Assembly: GCF_030532965.1 (NCBI RefSeq)
Contig: NZ_JAUNKC010000002.1
Location: forward strand, 83,013-147,012
DNA: 64,000 bases
Reading direction: 5' to 3'
Source: Corynebacterium sp.
Lineage (GTDB): Bacteria; Actinomycetota; Actinomycetes; Mycobacteriales; Mycobacteriaceae
This document shows, piece after piece, positions 9,794-18,657 of this stretch. The notes under the pieces are model-generated. The model had not been told where the DNA came from, ran no database searches, and worked only from the letters and a program-made list of their open reading frames with translations. The stretch's first letter is position 1. Every line of letters begins with the position of its first letter. The position numbers and the translations under genes were made by a program.

Positions 9794-10828
9794 TTACTTG
9801 CTTAAGGTGGTACCTACGGAGTGCAGATCCTGGCAAGCCTCAACGATGCGGTCGGCCATGCCCTGCTCCGCCAGCTTCAGGTAGGAGCGTGGGTCGTAGG
9901 TCTTCTTGTTTCCGACCTCACCGTCGACCTTCAAAACGCCGTCGTAGTTGGTGAACATGTGGCCTGCGATTGGGCGGGTGAATGCGTACTGGGTGTCGGT
10001 GTCAACGTTCATCTTGATAACGCCGTAACGCAGTGCTTCCTCGATCTTTTCCTTCTCGGAGCCGGAGCCACCGTGGAAGACGAAGTCGAATGGGAGGGCG
10101 TCGTCGCCGAGTCCCAGCTTCTCGCGGGCGACCTTCTGGCCTTCAAGCAGAACCTCAGGGCGCAGCTTCACGTTGCCTGGCTTGTACACGCCGTGGACGT
10201 TGCCGAAGGTGGCGGCCAGCAGGTAGCGGCCCTTTTCACCCACGCCGAGGGCGTCGACGGTCTTGGCGAAATCCTCTGGGGAGGTGTACAGGTTGGCGCC
10301 AGCCTTTGCCTCAACACCGTCCTCTTCACCACCAACGACGCCGATTTCGACCTCGAGGATGATGTTGGCTTTGCGGGCCTTCTCAAGAAGTTCCTGGGCG
10401 ATGACGAGGTTCTCGTCGATTGGGACAGCGGAACCGTCCCACATGTGGGACTGGAACAGTGGCAGTTCGCCGCGGTCAACGCGCTCCTGGGAGATGGCGA
10501 TCAGTGGGCGGACGTACTCGTCGAGTACTTCCTTTTGGCAGTGGTCGGTGTGGAGTGCCACGTTGATGTTGTAGTGCTTTGCGGCTTCGTGTGCGAATGC
10601 TGCGAGTGCGCAGGCACCTGCCACTTTATTCTTGACGGACAAGCCGGAACCGAACTCTGCACCACCGGTGGAGAACTGGATGATACCGTCGGATTCTGCC
10701 TCCGCGAAACCACGAAGCGCTGCGTTGATGGTTTCGGAAGAGGTGCAGTTAATCGCTGGGAAGGCGAAGCCGCCTGCCTTGGCGCGATCGAGCATCTCGT
10801 TATATACCTCAGGAGTTGCGATTGGCAT
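9794..10828 (-). CDS. fba: Class II fructose-bisphosphate aldolase
   Basis: 344 residues, normal length. This zinc-dependent enzyme interconverts fructose-1,6-bisphosphate with DHAP and glyceraldehyde-3-phosphate in glycolysis and gluconeogenesis. The zinc-ligand and catalytic motif ALHTDHCQKE is present, followed by LEVEIGVVGGEEDGVE, the His in TFGNVHGVYKPG, and the DHAP phosphate-binding segments FHGGSGS and KMNVDTDTQYA. The ATG follows GGAGG with 7-base spacing. The gene is monocistronic by layout, with repeats downstream and a divergent gene upstream. Confidence 0.97.
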   Translation of the reverse strand: MPIATPEVYNEMLDRAKAGGFAFPAINCTSSETINAALRGFAEAESDGIIQFSTGGAEFGSGLSVKNKVAGACALAAFAHEAAKHYNINVALHTDHCQKEVLDEYVRPLIAISQERVDRGELPLFQSHMWDGSAVPIDENLVIAQELLEKARKANIILEVEIGVVGGEEDGVEAKAGANLYTSPEDFAKTVDALGVGEKGRYLLAATFGNVHGVYKPGNVKLRPEVLLEGQKVAREKLGLGDDALPFDFVFHGGSGSEKEKIEEALRYGVIKMNVDTDTQYAFTRPIAGHMFTNYDGVLKVDGEVGNKKTYDPRSYLKLAEQGMADRIVEACQDLHSVGTTLSK

Positions 10829-11020
10829 GTGTCATCCTCCAAGAATGCATGTAGTAATGATTGTTTCGGGAGCCGCAAAACTTTAGGCAACCCGCCTTTA
10901 CAATTATGCCAGGATCACCGCGTATATGTGTGGTTCTAAGTGGGTGAAAAACCACACATTCGGGCATGGGAAATGCCCACTTGCCGACAAAACCATAAAT
11001 GAACCTTAGAATGAGAAACC

Positions 11021-12349
11021 ATGCGAGATCTTCGGCCATACCCACCGCTTATTACCGATGACAATGACATCGATTTGTTTGTGCAAAATTTTTCTCGCGC
11101 CGCCGATCAACCGTTCCCGGCACCGATTGTGGGTTTCGTTCCGCTTCTTTTCGTCGACCCCTACCGACTGCCGCCTGAGGTCGTCGAAAAGCTAGAGCCT
11201 TACCTGGGCAAACTGTATTCGCTTTTCGACGACCCCACGCAGCACGCCACCATCGAACGCATCGTTAACACCTGCGTACCCGTGGCGGCAAGCGCAGCTG
11301 ATGTGCAGTACTGGGCTGGCGTGTACCACACCATGCTCGGGGTGCTCACCGGCTCAGCGTCCACCGTTTCCGCAGGCTACGCCCGGCAGGCGCGGGGACT
11401 GCGGGCGGCCGGGGACAGCGAGCGCGCTGCGGAATTATTAGCACACACCGGGGTGGAACCAGCGCCGGAAAGCTCCCGCATCAACGACATTTTCGCCGGC
11501 CGGGCCGATTCCACGGTTAGTGATTCTGGGGTTGCGGTGTCGGATTTCATCGGGGAATTCGCCCACGCCACCCCCGCGCAGGTGGCGGACTGGATGGCGG
11601 TGATCCTGCCAGTAATGCAGAACGAACTCGACGCGAACCGCTCCGCCAGCATCAGTTTCGTGACGCAATTCGATACTGAACTGAATAAACGATTATTTGG
11701 TTCCGGGCAGGCAAATCCCGCGTTCGATGAGGCTCTGGCCGGTTGGTATGAGCTTTTTAGCACCCAACCCATCCCCATTTTTGAACACCTGTCGCCCCGC
11801 ACCACTTATTTCGCGCTTTTGCCGTTTGCCCGGGCGGATTACGACCAGCAGCGGCCACTTCACGACGTCTTGAACCGGCTCGATGTTCTTCAAAGCGTGG
11901 CCTATAGTCTCGCTGACTACAAAACTTCCCTGGCTGCGGCGAATAACCAGATCCGGTGGGCGCAGACCGCTGGCGATTTCTATCAAGCAAAGAAGGCATC
12001 CGAATCAGCTTGGGAATACGCCAACCGGCTATTAAAGACTGGGGTTTCTAATATCCACACCGAAGCCCTGTGGGCGACCCGCAGTTTCGCCCAGTTGATG
12101 TCGTTGGATAATAACAAACATCGCGCTGCGGAGCTCCTTTTGAGCGTGCGACAGAACTTTACGTTTAGCTCGCTCGAATTCAGCGCCCAATTAAATTACA
12201 TCCTGGCGGTCATCGAGCTTGCCGATCTCTTCGGCGAGGCGCACCAAGACGCTAATCGACGCCGGTTACTCGCCGAAGCCGCCCAGCTTTACGACGACAT
12301 TGGGCTCAGCACCGAGGCGATTAAACTGCGGCAACTCCACAAGCTGTAA
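11021..12349 (+). CDS. Uncharacterised helical-repeat protein
   Basis: 442 residues, family not recognised. No signal peptide or membrane helix is visible. The C-terminal half (about 270-440) is a run of amphipathic helices with TPR-like spacing (for example LQSVAYSLADYKTSLAAANN, SESAWEYANRLL, LNYILAVIELADLF, RLLAEAAQLYDDIGL), which suggests a protein-interaction scaffold. It is transcribed divergently from fba; the 190-bp gap between them must hold both promoters. The GTCGAAAAGC word occurs at 11183 and its complement at 11221. Confidence 0.55.
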   Translation: MRDLRPYPPLITDDNDIDLFVQNFSRAADQPFPAPIVGFVPLLFVDPYRLPPEVVEKLEPYLGKLYSLFDDPTQHATIERIVNTCVPVAASAADVQYWAGVYHTMLGVLTGSASTVSAGYARQARGLRAAGDSERAAELLAHTGVEPAPESSRINDIFAGRADSTVSDSGVAVSDFIGEFAHATPAQVADWMAVILPVMQNELDANRSASISFVTQFDTELNKRLFGSGQANPAFDEALAGWYELFSTQPIPIFEHLSPRTTYFALLPFARADYDQQRPLHDVLNRLDVLQSVAYSLADYKTSLAAANNQIRWAQTAGDFYQAKKASESAWEYANRLLKTGVSNIHTEALWATRSFAQLMSLDNNKHRAAELLLSVRQNFTFSSLEFSAQLNYILAVIELADLFGEAHQDANRRRLLAEAAQLYDDIGLSTEAIKLRQLHKL

Positions 12350-12435
12350 CGCCTTAGGGCTTGCACAAGGGGTAAAAACGGGTGAAAAATATATAAATTA
12401 ATCTCAGTTTTCTATCCGCAAACCTAAGGAAACGG

Positions 12436-12475
12436 TATAGTGCTATCAGGCTAAAGCTAGGGGAAGTCTCCCCTA
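12436..12475 (+). promoter_or_regulatory. Possible promoter and leader hairpin for the 12518 gene
   Basis: A TATAGT (-10-like) at 12436-12441 is followed by the perfect stem TAGGGGA/TCCCCTA at 12458-12475, about 40 bp before the start codon. I found no convincing -35. The hairpin would lie in the 5' leader; its function is unknown. Confidence 0.3.
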
Positions 12476-12517
12476 TCACGCCTAATTGACGCCTGACCCC
12501 GAACGAAACACACAGCT

Positions 12518-13177
12518 ATGTCGAATACACCCGCGCATCGCCCCGGCACCGACCCCTTCGAGACAACCAGTTTTCCGCCGGTCACTGAGCAATTAGGCAA
12601 CCCGTTTCACGCCCCACAGCACCCCCAGTATTCGCAGCAGGGGTTCCACCCGCAGCCGCCGATCCAGTATCAACAACCGAAATCCAACACCGGCAAAATC
12701 ATCGCCTTAATCCTCATTATTTTCTTAGCACCAGTGGTGCTGCTAGCCGGATGCATGCTGGTCACCGGATACACCTTCGTCGATGCGGTCAACAGTGAAC
12801 TTAGAAGCGCTGGCTTTAGCTTCGAAGACACCGAAAGCGCAGTAGAAACCGTCACCGTGATGGAGACCCCCGCCGCTGGCGAACGCCCTACGGAAGAGAA
12901 TTTCCCCATCCCGGTCACCCCTGTCAACAGCGCAGCGATCAATGATGAGCCCGCCGGAAAATTCACCAAGTACTTCAAATCCGGCCCCACCAGCGACCCT
13001 TTCGCAACGGCGGTCGGTGACCAGTTCCGCATCAATTACAATGCGACTGGCAAAACCAGCGACGAGTTGCAGGTGTTCTCACCAGTGACGAACCAAAGCT
13101 ACACCATGCAGTGCGTCGACCGGCATTCCTATGTCCACTGCACCGGTGGCAATAATGCAAATGTTTATATCTCCTAA
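12518..13177 (+). CDS. Uncharacterised single-pass membrane protein
   Basis: 219 residues, not recognised. It has a cytoplasmic N-terminus rich in Pro, Gln and His (about 1-57, including TDPFETTSFPP) and one membrane helix IIALILIIFLAPVVLLAGCM. The outer domain (about 85-219) ends with two cysteines (MQCVDRHSYVHCTGG) that may pair. A DPF tripeptide occurs twice (TDPFETT, SDPFATA), recalling motifs in the operon that starts near 14.6 kb. The 3' end overlaps the likely start of the next gene. Confidence 0.55.
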   Translation: MSNTPAHRPGTDPFETTSFPPVTEQLGNPFHAPQHPQYSQQGFHPQPPIQYQQPKSNTGKIIALILIIFLAPVVLLAGCMLVTGYTFVDAVNSELRSAGFSFEDTESAVETVTVMETPAAGERPTEENFPIPVTPVNSAAINDEPAGKFTKYFKSGPTSDPFATAVGDQFRINYNATGKTSDELQVFSPVTNQSYTMQCVDRHSYVHCTGGNNANVYIS

Positions 13178-13985
13178 GCGCCTGGTTAGCGGGATGCTGA
13201 TCGCGGCACTAAGCCTCAGCGCCTGCACTATTCCGGTCGACCGGGTGGCGTCGAAAAGCAAAGCAACATCCACCACCACGGTGACCTTAACAGCACCCAC
13301 GCCGCGGCCGGGCTCGCTCGACGGAACTGTCCTTGCGACGATAGCGACCAACGTCGAAGCCGAAACCGGGGCACAAGTCGGCATAGCCGTCGATGGCATG
13401 GTCGCGGGCAGTATTCTCAGCGGCCCTGCTTGGTCAACCGCGAAGGTTCCGGTCGCAATCGCCGCGCTGCGCCAATCCACCGACCATTACGAGGCGATGC
13501 GAAGCGCCATCACGACCTCCGATAACGCCAGCGCCCAGCAGCTCTGGGACGCCCTCGGGGGCGGCGAACCCGCCGCGGAAGCAGCCACTGCGATCCTGCG
13601 GGAAGGCGGCGACCTAAGCACTCACATACAGCCGTTTGTCCAGCGTGACGGCTTTTCCGCGTTCGGGCAAACCCAATGGTCGCTCATCGATCAAACCACC
13701 TTCGCCCAACGCTTAACGACGATCCCCCAGGCCGAATCAGTCTTCGCCGCGATGGCGGAGATCGCCCCGGACCAGCGCTACGGCCTGGGGCTCTTCCCCG
13801 GCGCGCAATTCAAAGGCGGCTGGGGGCCAGAACCCGACCAGGGTTATCTTGTGCGGCAATTCGGGGTCATTCCCGCCACGAACGGTCCGGTCGCCGTCGC
13901 GGTTATCGCCAAGGCCGACAATTACGCGGCTGGGCAATCCGCGCTCACCGCGCTGGCAGTCAAGCTGCAACCTCACGTGCACTAG
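13161..13985 (+). CDS. Lipoprotein with serine beta-lactamase/PBP-like fold
   Basis: About 274 residues from the ATG at 13161, or 276 from 13155. These starts place a clean lipoprotein signal first (MFISPKRLVSGMLIAALSLSACT, lipobox LSAC). The in-frame ATG at 13131 would put extra residues before the signal. Serine-hydrolase landmarks follow in order: WSTAKVP (SxxK, catalytic Ser and Lys), TTSDNASAQQLWDALGG (SDN) and KGGWGPEPDQGY in place of KTG. The protein may be a peptidoglycan-binding, carboxypeptidase-like or beta-lactamase-related factor anchored outside the membrane. Activity is not proven. The 5' end overlaps the preceding gene by 17 to 23 bp. Confidence 0.7.
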   Translation: MFISPKRLVSGMLIAALSLSACTIPVDRVASKSKATSTTTVTLTAPTPRPGSLDGTVLATIATNVEAETGAQVGIAVDGMVAGSILSGPAWSTAKVPVAIAALRQSTDHYEAMRSAITTSDNASAQQLWDALGGGEPAAEAATAILREGGDLSTHIQPFVQRDGFSAFGQTQWSLIDQTTFAQRLTTIPQAESVFAAMAEIAPDQRYGLGLFPGAQFKGGWGPEPDQGYLVRQFGVIPATNGPVAVAVIAKADNYAAGQSALTALAVKLQPHVH

Positions 13986-13991
13986 AGGGCT

Positions 13992-14589
13992 GTGTGCTGC
14001 GAAACTTATTTCGCGCGCACTACAACGGGCGCCAAAAACCCACAAACGCAGCACACCTCTTGAGCAAGGCCACCCCACCGTTGTTTCCCCTGCCGCCCGG
14101 TGTGCTGCGAAACTTCAAATCTCGCCGGATTTTCCTACCTGCCAAACCCACAAACGCAGCACACAGCACGGTCCCCTGAAACCCCTGCACTACGTGCCCA
14201 CAAAGGAGTGCTGCGAAACCTATTTCGCGCGCACCACAACGGGCACCAAAAACCCACAAACGCAGCACACCCCTGAGCAAGACCACCCCACCGTTGTTTC
14301 CCCTGCCGCCCGGTGTGCTGCGAAACTTCAAATCTCGCCGGATTTTCCTACCTGCCAAACCCACAAACGCAGCACACAGCACGGTCCCCTGAAACCCCTG
14401 CACTACGTGCCCACAAAGGAGTGCTGCGAAACCTATTTCGCGCGCACCACAACGGGCACCAAAAACCCACAAACGCAGCACACCTCAGAATGGGAAGTGA
14501 CCTGCTACAAAACCCCAAGTGACCGTGTGCTGCGAAACCACGTGGGGCGGCGGTGAAAAGCCCCCTAGAAATACACAAACGCAGCACAC
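13992..14589. repeat. Array of six 65-bp palindromes between convergent genes
   Basis: Copies lie at 13992-14056, 14100-14164, 14206-14270, 14313-14377, 14419-14483 and 14525-14589, each exactly 65 bp, spaced 106-108 bp start to start. Copies 3 and 5 have GAGTG in place of GTGTG in the left arm. The spacers are 41-43 bp. 14100-14270 is identical to 14313-14483, showing a recent 213-bp tandem duplication, and copy 1 with its spacer is a diverged version of the same unit. Copy 6 has an inner stem GGGGC/GCCCC. The whole 642-bp gap 13986-14627 is taken up by this array. Confidence 0.92.
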
Positions 14590-14627
14590 AAAAATCAGGG
14601 GGTGACGTGGGGTTTTAATAGTGTTGA

Positions 14628-15086
14628 TTATGCGCCGAACCACGCGCTATTTCGTGGCAGCCACACCATGCCAGCGGCGATCGCGCCGATGACGCTGAGC
14701 GGCCAAAGACTGGTCACAATGTAGAAAAAGCCGACGAAGCTGGTGGTGGTCACCAACCAGCGCGCCCACCGGCGCGCCTTGAGCAAACCCACAGCACCGA
14801 CGATATTGATGGTGGCGATGAATACGGCGGTGAGCACCACCAGGTCGCGGGCGTTGGCGCGGGTGGTGAACTCGTCGACAAGCAGCCAGAGCATGACACC
14901 GGCGACGATGACATACACGGCGGCGGCCACTTTCACCGCCAGTGGTGCATCCCACATGCGCACGGCGGCGAACGTCGGATGCTGGCGGTTCGTGGCGGAG
15001 GTAGCCACCACCTGGTAGGCATAGTCGGTGCCGACGCGTAATTCTTGCTGCTCAGGCGGGTCAGCGAACGGGTCATGGAAGCTCAT
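14628..15086 (-). CDS. Small membrane protein, last gene of tubulin/vWA/GTPase cluster
   Basis: 152 residues. It has a hydrophilic N-terminus SFHDPFADPPEQQ, then about four membrane helices (for example AVKVAAAVYVIVAGVMLWLL, LVVLTAVFIATINIVGAVGLL, WLVTTTSFVGFFYIVTSLW). The family was not recognised. The DPFAD motif also ends the vWA protein and, as NPFAD, the vWA-like protein of the same cluster. The gene is the most distal of ten minus-strand genes, 10 bp after the GTPase gene. GAGGGAAA lies just before the ATG. Confidence 0.65.
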   Translation of the reverse strand: MSFHDPFADPPEQQELRVGTDYAYQVVATSATNRQHPTFAAVRMWDAPLAVKVAAAVYVIVAGVMLWLLVDEFTTRANARDLVVLTAVFIATINIVGAVGLLKARRWARWLVTTTSFVGFFYIVTSLWPLSVIGAIAAGMVWLPRNSAWFGA

Positions 15087-15096
15087 CTAGTTTCCC

Positions 15097-16095
15097 TCAC
15101 ATCAATACCCGCCGTTCCGAGAGGAACCAGCGGAGCGGATCCAAGACGCGATACGGGGCGATTCCTTTCCGGTCCAAATTCTCACCGCGCGGCGACTCCC
15201 CTAGCGCGGAGACCGCGAAATACGAGAGCCGCTCCGGCACGCTGCGGTACGCGTCGGCCATCATGTTAAGCAACCGATCTGCTTCTAATTTGGTCAACAG
15301 GGATTGGATTTCCAGGTGCAGTACCCATTGGCTGTGATAGACGTAATTGAAGCCGGTGTCGCGCCGAAACCCGGCACCAAGATTTCCCATGATGCTTTTC
15401 CAGTCCTGCTTTTCTTGCAGGCGTTCCAGCTCCTGCAAGGTATCGAACTTGGATACCGCCACCGCCAGTTTCGGGCGGGAATCCCCTAACAGCCGCACGA
15501 TATTGCGAAAGACATCCTCCGGATTTCCGCCCAATTGGCGGGGCGTGGGGATAAGCCCCTGCAGGTATGTGGCAATGCTTGGGACTTTCAGCGGGTCGAA
15601 AAGGAAAATCACCAGGTCACAGTGTTTGAAAAACCGCATGGAGTCGGGATCCACATTGGGGTTTTCTAGGTCTTCGCCAGCCACGTCGCGGATGACCAGG
15701 TAGTGTTGGCGCAATTCGCCTTCCGGATCCGGCCAATGCCCCAGGCTGAAAATGAATGGGTCGCGCTGGTAGGCGTCCGCATTCACGCTGGTGGGCGTGG
15801 GTGGCATGTGTTTGAGCTCTTGGTACAGCGGCTTTTCGTATTTTTCCTGGTACCGCACTCTGGTTGATTCATCGGCCGCTTCGATGGTGATGTGCGGGAA
15901 CCGCTGTTGGGCGAGAAGCTCTAATTGCTTCACCAAAACCGCAAGATACAGGCTCTTGCCGGAGGCGCGGGCACCGGCCATCGCCACGCAAATGGTCACG
16001 GATTCTTCCCAATCCGGCAATAGCGGCTTACCAGTGTAGGAGGTGGTTTGGCCGGGTGTTAATGGTTCGTAGGTGTCGGGGCAACGCGCGTACAT
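15097..16095 (-). CDS. Small-GTPase-like P-loop protein (double-GTPase/TRAFAC type)
   Basis: 332 residues. The nucleotide-binding motifs are in GTPase order: Walker A/G1 GARASGKS (about 40-47), G3 RDVAGED (about 136), G4 SKFD (about 214; the usual N of NKxD is replaced) and a possible G5 SALG near 307. No membrane helix is seen. A short N-terminal segment YARCPDTYEPLTPG may be the remnant of a zinc ribbon. Such GTPases are known from families that co-occur with GAP1 proteins and with tubulin-like/vWA clusters. It probably acts as the regulatory switch of the system at the membrane. It is 3 bp from the upstream gene, and GGAGG precedes the start. Confidence 0.75.
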   Translation of the reverse strand: MYARCPDTYEPLTPGQTTSYTGKPLLPDWEESVTICVAMAGARASGKSLYLAVLVKQLELLAQQRFPHITIEAADESTRVRYQEKYEKPLYQELKHMPPTPTSVNADAYQRDPFIFSLGHWPDPEGELRQHYLVIRDVAGEDLENPNVDPDSMRFFKHCDLVIFLFDPLKVPSIATYLQGLIPTPRQLGGNPEDVFRNIVRLLGDSRPKLAVAVSKFDTLQELERLQEKQDWKSIMGNLGAGFRRDTGFNYVYHSQWVLHLEIQSLLTKLEADRLLNMMADAYRSVPERLSYFAVSALGESPRGENLDRKGIAPYRVLDPLRWFLSERRVLM

Positions 16096-16098
16096 GGC

Positions 16099-17082
16099 TT
16101 AGGAACCTCCATCGGCAAACGGATTGGTGATGGCGACCACAGCTGGTTGCTGCAACGCGGTCGCTACAAGCCGGGCGTTATCGGCGATCGCGTCGTGGTT
16201 TCCTTCGGTCAGCGCGGCAATCTGCTTTTCGTCCCACGGCACTAAGGTGAGCCGGTGGTCGGCCCCATACAGTTGGTGGTAATTGCGTACTTCCGCCTCA
16301 GCGTGCGTGCCGATGACCATGACGATGGGTTCCGGCCGCAGCTTCGATAACACCGGCCGAGGGGAATCTGTAAGCACCACCACCACATGATCGGGTTTGG
16401 TGGTGGTTTCCAATTCGGGGCGGCCCACCCGAACCGGAGCATGGGTCTCAAAATCGGTGAGCTGGGTTTCCACATCACCGGCAACTGTGATGTCGAAATG
16501 ATCGGCTATTCCCAGCACCGCATGTTCAACCGCGCGCAGATCCGAAACGGAAACGTGGGCGCACATGGCGGCGGAGGCGTCGACAAGCAGGTGGAGGGAG
16601 GTGGCCGCGCACTCAGTCGCCTCAAGGGCGCGCAAGGCAGAGACCATCGTCATAGCTTCGCGGGGCAGATCAACCGCCACGTTCGACCCGATGGCGCTGA
16701 CCGCCACGAAGCCCGGCTGCCCGGCAACAGGATGGATTTCGCCGATGAGACGTTCGCTTGCACCGTCGACGCGGACGACGGGTAATTCCAGGCGAATGTG
16801 CTCACCGGCGGTCGGCTGCTCCACCACCACGCTGACCGAGTGCTCCGGCGGGAATTGGCCGCCGCCACTCGGGCGCACCACTATGCCCACCCGATTGTCG
16901 CAGCCCGTGAGATAGACCTGGGCCGGGTCGGGGCGATTTAATGTGGTCGCACCGGGGGTAACTAGTTCCACGTCAACTGCCTGGCCGTGGACCAGCCACG
17001 CCCGGAGCCGAAGAAAACTACCAGTGGCAAGAACATGCGACTCGCCGTCACGAAGCGTGATCGTTTTCGGTGCCATCCGCAT
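16099..17082 (-). CDS. vWA-like protein with degenerate MIDAS
   Basis: 327 residues. The N-terminal half is beta-rich (about 1-150). The second half resembles a vWA domain: LHLLVDASAAMCAHV holds D-A-S-A-A where a MIDAS has DxSxS, and VVVVLTDSPRP and IVMVIGTHAEAE follow as later strands. The protein ends AITNPFADGGS, sharing the NPFAD/DPFAD motif with other products of the cluster. No membrane helix is seen, so it is probably cytoplasmic. Two in-frame ATGs (17082 and 17076) follow a GGAG site; 17076 has the better spacing. It is likely an adaptor between the GTPase and the GAP1-like protein encoded on either side. Confidence 0.6.
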   Translation of the reverse strand: MRMAPKTITLRDGESHVLATGSFLRLRAWLVHGQAVDVELVTPGATTLNRPDPAQVYLTGCDNRVGIVVRPSGGGQFPPEHSVSVVVEQPTAGEHIRLELPVVRVDGASERLIGEIHPVAGQPGFVAVSAIGSNVAVDLPREAMTMVSALRALEATECAATSLHLLVDASAAMCAHVSVSDLRAVEHAVLGIADHFDITVAGDVETQLTDFETHAPVRVGRPELETTTKPDHVVVVLTDSPRPVLSKLRPEPIVMVIGTHAEAEVRNYHQLYGADHRLTLVPWDEKQIAALTEGNHDAIADNARLVATALQQPAVVAITNPFADGGS

Positions 17083-17098
17083 TCACTCCAATCCAGGA

Positions 17099-18634
17099 TC
17101 AATTCATCGGTGGGATCGTTTGCGACTGTTGGTTGATAAACCGCTGGCGAACCGCATCAATCGTGGGTGATGCCGGTTTTTCAGCCCGCAGCCGCTGCCG
17201 CAAGTCGCCCAGAAGTGCGGCGATACCAGGGTGTGGAGGCAACGGCGACGTCTCGTTAAGCGCATGCGCAACTGCACCCGACTCAGCGGGATCGGCCGCC
17301 AATTCGCCGAAGAGTCGCACCGCCTGGTCGAGTACTTCTTCGCGTTTCGTATCCGCCAGCGCCGCCAGGTTGTCAGCCCCATGAAACTGCGGCGGCATGC
17401 CGTGCAGCAAGACCAGCGCCAGGAACCCGGCGCGGATCGGCAGGTTGGCTGTTGAGGATAGGAGTTCATGCGCGCGTAGCATCTGGGCGAAAGACTCCGG
17501 CCCCGGGGTTTGCCGGAGTCTACCGTAAAGCTCCCGCGCTTGGGACAATTCCGGTGCTGGCAATTCGCCTGGTTGCAGTGGTTTTACCCACGCATTCGAC
17601 TGAGTGAGGGTTCCCGGTATCGGCGTTGGGGGTAATTGGTGGGAATCCGTAGGCGGCAGGGCGGCTGCGGTTGCTTCGTCTTCGGCGAAAAACGGATTCG
17701 CGAGGTTTTCGGCATGAGCCGCGGTAAAGTGCTGCAAATGTGTGGTTTGCGGTAGTGATGCGGGTTGGCTCATCGCCTCCCGATACCGATAAAGTTCGTC
17801 CGGAATCGGCTGATCGGTGCGCACCAATAGCGCACCGGTATGTGCCACCACTGGGGCTACCGCCGCAGCGGATTCCAGCGGCACGATCGAGAGCTTGCAA
17901 CCGACGTGAATGATGGATTGGATGCGCTCGGGGGTTTCGTACGTCGAAAAGCTAAAGTCGTCCGGCAACCCCAATTCGCAGGCAACTGCGGCGACCCACA
18001 GTGCTGCTTCGGGAAGCGGGCAGGCCAAAACAACGCACCGCCGGGAAACCGAGATGGTGGCGGCGATACACTGCACAAATTCCCGCCGGTATTTGGGTTC
18101 CACCTGGACGAAATGAATCCCCAGCGGGTTGTCCCCCACCCAACCATCGGCGAAAGCATCAACCATTTTCTGGTCGATCGGGCCGGGAACCGTCAATTCG
18201 GCAGGGATTTCAGCGTTATCCACCTGGGTTTTCCCGAATGGGGTGGGGATTTCTGGCGAATACATGAACTCCGCGGGGTGGTAATCCCCCATGGAAACAT
18301 CGCTGCACACTTGGGCGAAGGTGAATACATTGCCCGGCCGACCCGTGGAATCCTGCCCAGCTTGGGCGGAAGCATAGAAAACGAAACCCGGCTGCGGACC
18401 GACATTCTGCTCAGCCCGGGGCAGCCACGCAAAGCGACGCGGCAAGCGGGCGATCACCTCAGCGGACGGGTAATTACCTGGGTTCTCCCCGCCCACGATG
18501 GAGGACGGAATCCATTTTCTGAGGTTATTAGCCAGGTTTTCATCCACCACGCCAGTGCGTTGTCCAACACCCCAACCCCCGGTGCGGTCATCCCGCCGGG
18601 AAAACGAAGCGTAACTAAAAGTACCGTTTAACAT
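17099..18634 (-). CDS. GAP1-like GTPase-associated protein
   Basis: 511 residues. The N-terminal domain has the pattern I associate with GTPase-associated protein 1 (GAP1-N2): FSYASFSRRDDRTGGWGVGQ at the start, then FVFYASAQAGQDSTGRPGNV with a conserved GRPGN-F block. A middle domain (about 150-290) includes CVVLACPLPEAALWVAAVAC, and a helical C-terminal region (about 330-511) follows a linker containing NPFFAEDE. Proteins of this type are encoded beside GTPases in proposed conflict or signalling systems. Biochemical function is not established. Its position two genes from the GTPase fits. Confidence 0.6.
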   Translation of the reverse strand: MLNGTFSYASFSRRDDRTGGWGVGQRTGVVDENLANNLRKWIPSSIVGGENPGNYPSAEVIARLPRRFAWLPRAEQNVGPQPGFVFYASAQAGQDSTGRPGNVFTFAQVCSDVSMGDYHPAEFMYSPEIPTPFGKTQVDNAEIPAELTVPGPIDQKMVDAFADGWVGDNPLGIHFVQVEPKYRREFVQCIAATISVSRRCVVLACPLPEAALWVAAVACELGLPDDFSFSTYETPERIQSIIHVGCKLSIVPLESAAAVAPVVAHTGALLVRTDQPIPDELYRYREAMSQPASLPQTTHLQHFTAAHAENLANPFFAEDEATAAALPPTDSHQLPPTPIPGTLTQSNAWVKPLQPGELPAPELSQARELYGRLRQTPGPESFAQMLRAHELLSSTANLPIRAGFLALVLLHGMPPQFHGADNLAALADTKREEVLDQAVRLFGELAADPAESGAVAHALNETSPLPPHPGIAALLGDLRQRLRAEKPASPTIDAVRQRFINQQSQTIPPMN

Positions 18635-18657
18635 TTGCCATCACTTTTTATACGAAA

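Noticed and set aside
9821..10939. 372-codon plus-strand frame opposite fba
   Set aside because: It is the antisense shadow of a well-conserved aldolase gene. Val/Gly-rich shadow composition is typical of this GC content.
13849..14556. Long reading frame of 235 codons over the second array
   Set aside because: It reads through the end of the lipoprotein gene and the 65-bp repeats. Its peptide is a repeat product with tandem copies.
9336..14589. CRISPR array in the 65-bp repeat regions
   Set aside because: Repeats are palindromic and 65 bp, far longer than CRISPR repeats. Spacers recur (14165-14205 equals 14378-14418), and no cas gene is in the window.
15097..16095. ABC- or kinase-type ATPase instead of GTPase
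   Set aside because: G1 GARASGKS plus RDVAGED and SKFD fit the GTPase order. No ABC signature or kinase motif is present.
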